From Candidatus Edwardsiibacteriota bacterium (GTDB lineage: Bacteria; Edwardsbacteria; AC1; EtOH8), in assembly GCA_020053305.1 (NCBI GenBank), contig JAGVNJ010000030.1:23940-87939 (forward strand): a DNA stretch of 64,000 nt, in the 5' to 3' direction. The notes under the pieces are model-generated. The model was given only the letters and a program-made list of their open reading frames with translations, searched no databases and had not been told where the DNA came from. The translations under genes and the position numbers were made by a program. This document shows positions 1 through 8,217 of the stretch, one piece after another (the stretch's first letter is position 1; every line of letters starts with the position of its first letter).

Positions 1-2
1 AG

Positions 3-359
3 GGTTCAGTTAAGATTGGTGTTAACTATCAGAGATTTAGTGAATTATTGCAAAATATGTCTACAGAAGCAACTATTGTAAAAGATCAAATCAAAACAGA
101 AGAAGAAGCGGAATTATTAAAAAGATATGAAATAATTTTAGAAACATATCAGGAAAGTGGTATAGTTTGGCAAAATATGAGGTATGGATATATATATGTT
201 GAAGGAGAGATAGAAGCAATAGTGGTAAAATACAATTTACCGACTGAAACACATAAATTCCCTCGGAAATTCAGGACAATATCGGGCAATGTAATTCAAC
301 TAATATGGGAAACAGCACGTATCAAAACTGATTCTGCAAATGTTATATTAAACAAATGA
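3..359 (+). CDS. Hypothetical protein, 5'-truncated by the window edge
   Basis: Frame is open from base 3 (GSVKIGVNYQRFSELLQNMSTEA...) to the stop at 359; no family recognised; AT-rich. Confidence 0.5.
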   Translation, partial: GSVKIGVNYQRFSELLQNMSTEATIVKDQIKTEEEAELLKRYEIILETYQESGIVWQNMRYGYIYVEGEIEAIVVKYNLPTETHKFPRKFRTISGNVIQLIWETARIKTDSANVILNK

Positions 360-381
360 AACATAAATGTTTCACAAGTAA

Positions 382-822
382 ATGATTATGAAGTTTGATA
401 TTACATCGGCAGCAATAGCTACGTTAATATCAACGGCAGTTAACGTTTTTATTAACTTGAAAATGCGCAATGGTGATGAGGCAAAGCGCTTACAAGAGCA
501 GTTACACGATATTAATAAAATATCAATAGAGTACCCTTATTTTGAGGACCCCGAATTTACTAACAAATGGAATAATCGTGGAAAATCAGACCCACAATAT
601 TTGCGTTATGAAAATTATTGTGCCATAATATTTAACTTTTTGGAACGCCTCTTCTATCATTGTAATTTTAATGACAAAAAGATCAATGGTTATGTAAATG
701 CAAAAGATTGGGTAAGAAATCATCAGCAGTGTTGGGAAAACCCAACATCTGCTTTTGAGAATGCCGATAGCTACCCAAAAAGGTTTAGGGAACGTATTTT
801 GGAGTATTTAAAAAATTATTAG
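382..822 (+). CDS. Hypothetical protein with a single N-terminal TM segment
   Basis: ORF 146 aa; hydrophobic N-terminus ITSAAIATLISTAVNVFINL followed by a soluble domain (EYPYFEDPEFTNKW...YENYCAIIFNFLERL); immediately upstream of the caspase-like ORF. Confidence 0.65.
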   Translation: MIMKFDITSAAIATLISTAVNVFINLKMRNGDEAKRLQEQLHDINKISIEYPYFEDPEFTNKWNNRGKSDPQYLRYENYCAIIFNFLERLFYHCNFNDKKINGYVNAKDWVRNHQQCWENPTSAFENADSYPKRFRERILEYLKNY

Positions 823-1582
823 GAAAGCATTAATAATCGTTTGTCCGGGAGAAAAACAACGTCAACAAGGTTGCAACCCATTATCTGGCGTAAAGGTTGA
901 TGCCGAAAAGTTACAGTCTTTTCTTTTAAGTGATATTGGTGGTGCTTGGGCTGATGATGAAATTGAGGTGCTTAGTGATCCCACAAAAAAAGAAGTTACA
1001 ATAAGTTTAAATTCAGTAGCTTTCTCGGATTATGCATTAGTGGTTTTTTCCGGTCACGGTTACACAAATAGAATGGATAACAGAACCTATTTAGCACTTG
1101 CTGATTCAGATATTGCTGAAAGTCAATTGGTGTGTTGTGCAAAGCAAACCATAATACTTGATTCTTGTCGTGAATATCATACACCGATACAAGAAATGAG
1201 GAAATTTGCTGATGGCCTTGGTGCATCAGTCTCTGGTCAGATTCCTAACGCACGATTATTATATAACCAAGAAATAGAAAAGGCTAAAGATGGTATAATT
1301 TATATGCATGCAGCCAGCATCGATCAACCTGCATCGGTTTATTCGGAAGGTTCATGCTATATACAATCTTTACTTGAAGTCAGTAATACTTTTGGTAAAT
1401 CAACAGGTTCTTTGCAAATTTTAAATGTTTATTCCGCGCATGATAGGGCCATTGAGGTCTTAAAAAGGGAGTACCCATTGGAAGCACAAAATCCAACAAT
1501 AACAGGTAGTATTAAAAGATGGGATTGGTTTCCATTTGCTCTTAGAGCTCAAGAAGAATTATATTATGTTTTCGATAATTAA
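815..1582 (+). CDS. Caspase-like (peptidase C14 / metacaspase fold) protein
   Basis: Motifs VVFSGHG (His) and IILDSCRE (Cys) plus N-terminal KALIIVCPGE...LSGVKVDAEKLQSFL. The frame is open from 812; the track starts at GTG 968, which would cut off the first core strand. ATT at 815 (GGAG at 801-804) is the likeliest start. Confidence 0.75.
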   Translation: MIRKALIIVCPGEKQRQQGCNPLSGVKVDAEKLQSFLLSDIGGAWADDEIEVLSDPTKKEVTISLNSVAFSDYALVVFSGHGYTNRMDNRTYLALADSDIAESQLVCCAKQTIILDSCREYHTPIQEMRKFADGLGASVSGQIPNARLLYNQEIEKAKDGIIYMHAASIDQPASVYSEGSCYIQSLLEVSNTFGKSTGSLQILNVYSAHDRAIEVLKREYPLEAQNPTITGSIKRWDWFPFALRAQEELYYVFDN

Positions 1583-1598
1583 CATAAATGAGGTTTAA

Positions 1599-2570
1599 AT
1601 GGATATTCTGAAAATATTTCTCTATCTGCTGGTCTATCCGGGCCTGCTGTTCCTGTTCGTCTATTCCACTTTCGTGGAATGGGTGGACCGGAAACTGTAT
1701 GCCAAATTCCAGAACCGGATGGGCCCCATGCATACCGGCAGCCACGGCATCCTGCAGCCCATCGCCGATTTCGTCAAGCTGATGGCCAAGGAGGACATCG
1801 TTCCCAAGGAGGCCGACAAAAAGCTGTTCAATGCCGTTCCCATCCTGGCCCTGACCTCGGTGCTGACCGCCGGGCTGTTGCTGCCGGTGTGGCATTTCAG
1901 CGATACCTTCCAGTCGGCCACCTCTTTCCAGGGGGATATCATCGTCATCGCCTACCTGCTGTCGCTTCCCAGCTTCGCCTATTTTCTGGCCGGCTGGGCC
2001 TCGGCCAGCATGTACGCCGCCATCGGCGGGGTCCGGGTGCTGACCCTGCTGTTCGCCTATGAAGTGCCGATGTTCCTGGCCATCCTGTCGCCGGCGGTAA
2101 TGGCCGGCAGCTGGAGACTGGCTGAGATCGCCGCCTACTATCAGGCTAATCCCTGGCATCTGCTGATCAACATCTTCGCCTTCGCCGTGGCGATAATCAC
2201 CCTGCAGGCCAAATTAGAGAGGGTGCCGTTCGACATCCCCCATGCCGAGACCGAGGTGGTGGGCGGCGCCTTTACCGAATATTCCGGCCGCAAACTGGCC
2301 ATGTTCCGCCTGCTGGCCGACATCCAGATGGTGGTGGGCGCCGGCCTGATCGCCGCCCTGTTCATGGGCGGCTTCCCGGGCGGGCTGATCCCCGGGTTCA
2401 TCTGGTTCATTGTCAAGACCCTGGTCGTGGTCTTCATCCTGTCCGCCATGCGCGCGGTGACCGCCCGGCTCCGGATAGACCAGATGATTTCCTTCAGCTG
2501 GAAATGGCTGGCCCCGCTGGCCCTGCTGCAGCTGGTAATCGTAATATTCTTGAAGGGGTATCTGCAATGA
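1599..2570 (+). CDS. NuoH-like / membrane-bound [NiFe] hydrogenase subunit (complex I subunit 1 family)
   Basis: VEWVDRKLYAKFQNRMGP, LLAYE-like FAYEVPMFL, VPFDIPHAETEVVGGAFTEYSG motifs of the NuoH/HycD/EchB family. Confidence 0.85.
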   Translation: MDILKIFLYLLVYPGLLFLFVYSTFVEWVDRKLYAKFQNRMGPMHTGSHGILQPIADFVKLMAKEDIVPKEADKKLFNAVPILALTSVLTAGLLLPVWHFSDTFQSATSFQGDIIVIAYLLSLPSFAYFLAGWASASMYAAIGGVRVLTLLFAYEVPMFLAILSPAVMAGSWRLAEIAAYYQANPWHLLINIFAFAVAIITLQAKLERVPFDIPHAETEVVGGAFTEYSGRKLAMFRLLADIQMVVGAGLIAALFMGGFPGGLIPGFIWFIVKTLVVVFILSAMRAVTARLRIDQMISFSWKWLAPLALLQLVIVIFLKGYLQ

Positions 2571-2947
2571 GTTTAAGATTAGGAGCGATGCTGCCCGAGG
2601 TGCTCAAGCACCTGTTTAAAAAACCGGCCACCGTCCAGTATCCTTTCGAAAAGATCGGAGTGCCCAAGGGTTTTCGCGGCCGCCCGGTGATGGACCCCAA
2701 TCTGTGCATCGGCTGTCAGCTGTGCGTCAAGGATTGTCCCTCCGAGGCCCTGGAGATCCACAAGGAGTCCGAGAGCACCGATGAGGCCGGCAAGGTGGCC
2801 AAGAGATTCTCCATGACCTTCTTTCTGGACCGCTGTTCCCACTGCGCCCAATGCGCCGAAGTGTGCCCCAAGAAGGCCATTCACATGAATACCGAGTTCG
2901 AGGATGCCGCCTTCGACCGCGGAGCGCTGAAGATCGTTTATAAATAA
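2567..2947 (+). CDS. NuoI-like 2x[4Fe-4S] ferredoxin subunit
   Basis: Two CxxCxxCxxxC motifs (CIGCQLCVKDCP, CSHCAQCAEVCP); ATGA overlap with the upstream gene gives the start at 2567. Confidence 0.85.
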   Translation: MSLRLGAMLPEVLKHLFKKPATVQYPFEKIGVPKGFRGRPVMDPNLCIGCQLCVKDCPSEALEIHKESESTDEAGKVAKRFSMTFFLDRCSHCAQCAEVCPKKAIHMNTEFEDAAFDRGALKIVYK

Positions 2948-3167
2948 TTACGGCGACGTTTTAATGATGGTCGGGCATTACTTGTCCGGCCATTTTATGC
3001 ATGACAAATTGCCACGAGAAAAATTTCCCACGAAATAAACGAAAAAGACTGAACCACGAGATTTTATCAGCGCATTAAGCCAAGTTGATTTACTAGATAC
3101 CTAATATCGTTTATCGCAATTCGGGAGTTCAAGGGGTTTCCCTAGGAAATATTTACTGGAGCAAAGT

Positions 3168-3692
3168 ATGGAATGGACCGATGCGGTGGCTTCGGCCGTC
3201 GAGGCCTCCGGCAAGCTGATGATCTTCGGCATCGGCAACGAGATGATGGGCGACGATGCCGCCGGCTCGCTGGTTGCCCGGGAACTGCGGATGATGCTGC
3301 AGGAGTGCGATTATGGCGGGTTTGCCGAAGTGCTGGTGGCCGGGACCAATCCTGAGAATTTTTCCGGCCTGGTCAGGAACAAAAAGCCCGACCTGGTGCT
3401 GTTCATCGATGCCGCCGACATGGGGCGGCCAGTGGGTGAGATAGCCTTTCTCAACCACAAAGATATGCACTCCATGATGCACTCCACCCACACCATGCCG
3501 CTGTCCTTTTTGGGTGACTATCTGGAGAAGATAACCGGGGCCAAGGTCATCGCCCTGGGCATCCAGGCCGGGCAGATCCAACTGGAGGTGCCAATGAGCC
3601 GGCCGGTGGCGGTGAGCGTCAAAAGGATTTCACGCTTCCTGAATCAGGCCATCTTGGATAAGTTGAAAGCTCCGACAAAAGGCCTCCCCTGA
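3168..3692 (+). CDS. Hydrogenase maturation protease, HycI family
   Basis: MIFGIGNEMMGDDAAGSLVARELR and DAADMG motifs; downstream of the NuoH/NuoI-like genes. Confidence 0.8.
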   Translation: MEWTDAVASAVEASGKLMIFGIGNEMMGDDAAGSLVARELRMMLQECDYGGFAEVLVAGTNPENFSGLVRNKKPDLVLFIDAADMGRPVGEIAFLNHKDMHSMMHSTHTMPLSFLGDYLEKITGAKVIALGIQAGQIQLEVPMSRPVAVSVKRISRFLNQAILDKLKAPTKGLP

Positions 3693-3695
3693 ACG

Positions 3696-3724
3696 TTGAC
3701 TTGCCTAATAAATAAAGATATAAT
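3696..3724 (+). promoter_or_regulatory. Sigma70-like promoter TTGACT-N17-TATAAT
   Basis: -35 3696-3701, -10 3719-3724, upstream of the Trm112-like gene. Confidence 0.6.
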
Positions 3725-3762
3725 ACTCTGTGTTTAAATTTTAGTAAAAGGATAGGGGAATT

Positions 3763-3942
3763 ATGCTGGATCAAAAATTACTGGATATCCTGGCCTGCCC
3801 CAAATGCAAGGGCGAGCTGGAGTACCGGCCCAAGGAACTCAAATTGTTATGCTGGAGTTGCAAACTGGGCTACAATATCAAGGATGATATCCCGGTGATG
3901 CTGATAGACGAGGCCGAGCCGATTAGCCTCGACAAGAAATAG
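3763..3942 (+). CDS. Trm112/YcaR-like small zinc-binding protein
   Basis: MLDQKLLDILACPKCKGELEYRPKELKLLCWSCKLGYNIKDDIPVMLIDEAEPI; 59 aa, missing from the ORF track because of its size. Confidence 0.85.
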   Translation: MLDQKLLDILACPKCKGELEYRPKELKLLCWSCKLGYNIKDDIPVMLIDEAEPISLDKK

Positions 3943-4132
3943 GATTGATCATTGTTTGAGATGTCAGGCTTTGCTGTTGGGCAACGTTTGAATAGTCCGG
4001 CAGAGCGTTGGAATGTTGTTCGAAACGTTGGAACATCGTCGGGCTATTAAATTTTGAATCTCCGACATCGTTTTACAGAATATTGTGACACCTCAAACTG
4101 AACAACAATAAATTAATTTTAGCGGGAGCAAA

Positions 4133-5407
4133 GTGGATAAATTCATCATCCAAGGCGGAAGATCTTTGTCCGGCATGATCCGGGCCTCGGGCGCCAAGAA
4201 CGCGGTGCTACCGGCCATGGCAGCCTGCCTGCTGGCCCCGGGAAGGTCCGTTCTGACCAACGTTCCCAATGTGATGGATGTGCGCACCATGAGGCGTTTG
4301 CTTGTCAGGCTGGGGGCCAAGGTGGACTTTGAGGACAACCGGATGACCGTCGATGTTCCCGAGAAACTTAAGTGCGAGGCCGAATACGAGATCGTCAAGC
4401 AGATGCGGGCCTCGTATTATGTCCTGGGGCCTCTGCTGGCCAGGTTCGGGAGGGCCAAGGTATCCCTGCCGGGGGGATGCTCCATAGGGGCCCGGCCCAT
4501 AGACCTGCATCTGAAAGGCATGGAGGCCCTGGGGGCTAAAATTCAGATACTTCATGGTTATGTCGAGGCTCAAGGCAGGCAACTTAAAGGGGCCAGGGTC
4601 CTTTTGGCCGGTACCCACGGGGTGTCGGTAGGGGCCACCATCAATGTGATGATGGCGGCGGCTTTGGCCAAGGGGATCACGTTAATCGAATCGGCGGCCC
4701 TGGAGCCCGAAGTGGTATCCACCGCCCAGATGCTGATATCCATGGGAGCGGACATCACCGGCGCCGGCACTCCGGTGATGACCATCGCCGGGGTGGATGG
4801 CTTAAGGCCGGCCGAGACCAGGATGATCCCCGATCGTATCGAGGCCGGGTCATTGATGATAGCGGCGGCCATCAGCGGAGGCTGCATAACCATAGAGGAT
4901 TGCCGGCCGGATCATTTGGGTGCGGTAATCGAAGCCCTGAGGGCCATGGGGGTCAAAGTGGCGGCCGGTGACGAGATGGTGACCGTGGAGGCCCGGCGGC
5001 GGGTAAAACCGATAGATCTCACCATTGCCCCCTATCCGGGCTTTCCCACCGATATGCAGCCCCAGATGATGGCTCTGATGGCCACGGCCACGGGTCTTTC
5101 GGTGATCACCGAGACCATCTTCGAGAACCGGTTCATGCACGTTCCTGAGCTGCAGCGTTTGGGGGCCGATATCAAGATAGAGGGTAAGAGCGCCGTGATC
5201 AAGGGCGTGCCCGAATCGACCGGGGCCCCGGTGATGGGCTCAGACCTGAGGGCTTCGGCGGCCCTGGTCATCGCCGGGCTCAAGGCTGAGGGGAAGACCG
5301 AGGTCAACCGCGTATACCATCTGGATCGGGGTTATGAGAGATGGGAAAGAAAGCTGAAGAAACTGGGGGCCAAGATCCGCCGGGTGCATGAGCCAATGGC
5401 GGTTTGA
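4133..5407 (+). CDS. murA: UDP-N-acetylglucosamine 1-carboxyvinyltransferase
   Basis: MurA fold throughout: LSGMIRASGAKNAVLPAMAACLLAPG, PGGCSIGARPIDLHLKG, FPTDMQPQMMAL; GTG start. Confidence 0.93.
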   Translation: MDKFIIQGGRSLSGMIRASGAKNAVLPAMAACLLAPGRSVLTNVPNVMDVRTMRRLLVRLGAKVDFEDNRMTVDVPEKLKCEAEYEIVKQMRASYYVLGPLLARFGRAKVSLPGGCSIGARPIDLHLKGMEALGAKIQILHGYVEAQGRQLKGARVLLAGTHGVSVGATINVMMAAALAKGITLIESAALEPEVVSTAQMLISMGADITGAGTPVMTIAGVDGLRPAETRMIPDRIEAGSLMIAAAISGGCITIEDCRPDHLGAVIEALRAMGVKVAAGDEMVTVEARRRVKPIDLTIAPYPGFPTDMQPQMMALMATATGLSVITETIFENRFMHVPELQRLGADIKIEGKSAVIKGVPESTGAPVMGSDLRASAALVIAGLKAEGKTEVNRVYHLDRGYERWERKLKKLGAKIRRVHEPMAV

Positions 5408-5442
5408 AATTTAATTATTACAATTACGACTTCAGAGAGAAT

Positions 5443-6396
5443 ATGAATAAGATCGATAAGGCTGTCAAGGTGGCTTTGGAACAGTGCCTGGCCGTTAAGA
5501 AAAGCGAAACGGCGCTGGTGGTTACCGACGATGCCAACCTGAAGGTTGGAGAGGTTTTATACCGAACCGCCCGGCCGCTGTGCCGCGATGTGGTGCTGAT
5601 GATCATGCCGGAGAGGGAGAACAACGGGCAGGAGCCCCCGGATGAGGTGGCTGCTTCCATGCTGAAAAGCGATGCCGTTTTTCTGGCCACCACCAAGTCG
5701 CTGTCCCATACCCGGGCTCGTAAAAATGCCTCAAAGGCCGGGGCCAGGATCGCCAGCATGCCGGGGATAACTTTGGATATGATGAGCAGAACCATCGATG
5801 TGGATTATAAAAAGATGGAAAAAGTAGGGGAACGGATATGCCGTTTTTTAGAAAACACCAATGAAGTTCTGATTAAAACCGAGCGCGGAACCAGCCTGTG
5901 CTTCTCCATCAAAGGGCGCCGGGCGGAGCCCGATATAGGCATCATCCCCAATCCCGGCGGTTTCACCAATCTTCCCGCCGGCGAGGTCTACCTGGCCCCG
6001 GTGGAAGGCACTGCTTACGGCCGGCTGGTGGTGGACGGCTCCATCGGCGATACCGGGATCCTGAAAAAACCGATAGAGATAGCCCTATCCCATGGCTTTG
6101 CGGTGGGCATCAAGGGCGGAAGGGAAGCCAGAAACCTTTGGGAGATGCTTTCCAAACATGGGAAGAATGCTTTCAATGTGGCCGAGTTCGGCATAGGCAT
6201 AAACTCCAAGGCCACCATCACCGGGAATATTCTGGAGGATGAAAAGGCCCTGACCACCATTCATATCGCCTTCGGAGACAACAGTGGCTTCGGCGGCAAG
6301 ATAAGCGTTCCCAGCCACCAGGACGGCATTGTGCGCGACCCCAGCGTCTGGGTGGACGGGAAACTACTGCTGGAAAAAGGCAGATTGAAGATATAA
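5443..6396 (+). CDS. M29-type aminopeptidase (leucyl aminopeptidase / aminopeptidase T family)
   Basis: Family-like NLPAGEVYLAPVEGTAYG and EFGIGIN...GNILEDEKALTTIHIAFGDN; ATG 5443 preferred over TTG 5404. Confidence 0.8.
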   Translation: MNKIDKAVKVALEQCLAVKKSETALVVTDDANLKVGEVLYRTARPLCRDVVLMIMPERENNGQEPPDEVAASMLKSDAVFLATTKSLSHTRARKNASKAGARIASMPGITLDMMSRTIDVDYKKMEKVGERICRFLENTNEVLIKTERGTSLCFSIKGRRAEPDIGIIPNPGGFTNLPAGEVYLAPVEGTAYGRLVVDGSIGDTGILKKPIEIALSHGFAVGIKGGREARNLWEMLSKHGKNAFNVAEFGIGINSKATITGNILEDEKALTTIHIAFGDNSGFGGKISVPSHQDGIVRDPSVWVDGKLLLEKGRLKI

Positions 6397-6402
6397 TTAT
6401 TC

Positions 6403-8217
6403 GTGAAAAGAAATCTATCACATATATTGCTGCTGTCCCTGGCATTGCTGTTTGGGGCCTGCGGAAAGAAGGCGGTCGATAAGATAGCCGAGCCGGTTGA
6501 CGAGGGAGGCCCCCGGCTGAAGCTGGGTAATGTAACGTTCGTCGGGAATACGGCCTTTTCCGAGAAGGAACTGCGATCCAAGATGACCAGCGAATCAGGC
6601 AAGCGTTACGACGAATATACTTTTGAGCAGGATACGCGGAAGATCATTTATATGTACCGCAAGAAAGGGTATCTTGACGCGAAATTCATAAATACGGATA
6701 AAAAGGTCCGTATCGAAAAACAGGAGTTGGACTGTATCCTTACCATTGAGGAAGGCAACATCAGGAAGATCGGGCAGCTCCGGTTCAGCGGCAACCAAGT
6801 CTTGTCCGATTCTCTGCTGTTGTCGCTTCTCAAGGTTAAGACCGGCGATCCGCTGAACCTCCCGGCCATAAACCAGACGTCTTCGGGCATAGTGGCCCTC
6901 TATGCCGAGCGGGGGCATATCTATACCACTGTCAACGATACGGTGACCGAGACGGAAGAGCCATACACTTCAGACATCCTGTTCAATATCACCGAAGGGC
7001 CGCAGGTCCGGCTGGGGGAGATCCGGATAGAGGGGAATAAAAAGGTCAGGGATCGGGTGATAGAGAGGGAGTTCACCCTCAAATCCGGAGAACTATTCAT
7101 ACCCTCCAAGGTCTATTATAACCAGCAGAGGGTTTATGCCCTGGGGCTCTTTACCGAAGCCAAGTTCGAGATGGAGGGTATGGCGGAAAAGCGCGATACG
7201 GTGGATCTTCGGATGATGGTGAAGGAGGATAAGACCAACTGGGTGGGCTTCAATTTCGGTTTCGAGTCATCCGAGAGGGTGTTTTTGGATAGGATCCAGG
7301 GCGGCCTGGAGTGGGGCAGCGATAATATCTTCGGCAATCTGCAAAAGCTGACCATCAAAAGCGAGGCCTCCTACGGTCTGCAGAAGAATGACCAGACAGG
7401 GATGCATGCCTATACCAATAATTACTTCCTGGACTATCTGGAGCCGTACTTTTTAAGCTCCTCCTACAAGGCCAGCGGTTCTGTCTACTACAAACGGGAA
7501 AGGCAGGAGAGCTCCTTCTGGCAGCAGCTCAGCCGGATAGGCGGCGAGACCAAGGTCGGCAAAAGTCTTACCAAATCGTTGCAGGCCTATGTCGGATATA
7601 AATACGAATTTCTGGAGGAGACCCAGAACACCACCAGTGACATTTTCCTGACCGCCAGCTTCGACAGCCGGGACGACATGTTCAATCCCCGGAAAGGGGT
7701 GAGCTCCTCCTTTCGGGTGGACAATGCCGGCTCGGTGCTGGGCGGATCAAACGATTACCGCAAGAGCACCGGAGACTTCTCCATGTTCTATGGCATAGGC
7801 CGGGGTGTGATAATGGCCTGGCGGGCCCGGGCTGCCGGCATCTATACCTACGGACGCAACGGCCCGGTGCCCATCCAGGAGAGGCTAAAATTGGGCGGAG
7901 GCATGAACCTGAGGGGGTACAAGACCGACGAGATCACCACCGACACTGCCAGCATCACCAATATGCTGGTCAACGGAAATTTTGAGCTTCGGATTCCGAT
8001 ATACTGGATGTTCGGGGCGGCCGTCTTCGTGGATGCCGGGAACGTCTGGGCCGGCTTCGGGGATGTCAGATGGAGCCAATTTCAGGCAGGGACCGGACTG
8101 GGCCTGAGATTCATCACTCCGGTGGGCCCCATCAGGGTGGATTATGCGGTCAAGACCGAGGAGACCATTGATTTCAAGGAGGGTTTGTTTTATATCAACC
8201 TGGGCCACGCATTCTGA
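6403..8217 (+). CDS. Omp85/BamA-TamA family outer membrane protein with POTRA domains and lipobox
   Basis: POTRA-like repeats (GNTAFSEKEL, GNQVLSDSLL, GNKKVRDRVI), C-terminal D15 barrel (GLGLRFITPVGPIRVDYA); N-terminal LLLSLALLFGAC lipobox. Confidence 0.88.
   Translation: MKRNLSHILLLSLALLFGACGKKAVDKIAEPVDEGGPRLKLGNVTFVGNTAFSEKELRSKMTSESGKRYDEYTFEQDTRKIIYMYRKKGYLDAKFINTDKKVRIEKQELDCILTIEEGNIRKIGQLRFSGNQVLSDSLLLSLLKVKTGDPLNLPAINQTSSGIVALYAERGHIYTTVNDTVTETEEPYTSDILFNITEGPQVRLGEIRIEGNKKVRDRVIEREFTLKSGELFIPSKVYYNQQRVYALGLFTEAKFEMEGMAEKRDTVDLRMMVKEDKTNWVGFNFGFESSERVFLDRIQGGLEWGSDNIFGNLQKLTIKSEASYGLQKNDQTGMHAYTNNYFLDYLEPYFLSSSYKASGSVYYKRERQESSFWQQLSRIGGETKVGKSLTKSLQAYVGYKYEFLEETQNTTSDIFLTASFDSRDDMFNPRKGVSSSFRVDNAGSVLGGSNDYRKSTGDFSMFYGIGRGVIMAWRARAAGIYTYGRNGPVPIQERLKLGGGMNLRGYKTDEITTDTASITNMLVNGNFELRIPIYWMFGAAVFVDAGNVWAGFGDVRWSQFQAGTGLGLRFITPVGPIRVDYAVKTEETIDFKEGLFYINLGHAF

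Noticed and set aside
996-1226. 76-aa minus-strand ORF within the caspase-like gene, considered as a possible antitoxin or inhibitor
   Set aside because: No RBS or family support; fully antisense to a conserved catalytic core.
1542-2159. 205-aa minus-strand ORF rich in G, Q and H over the NuoH-like gene
   Set aside because: Shadow ORF; the plus strand has conserved NuoH motifs.
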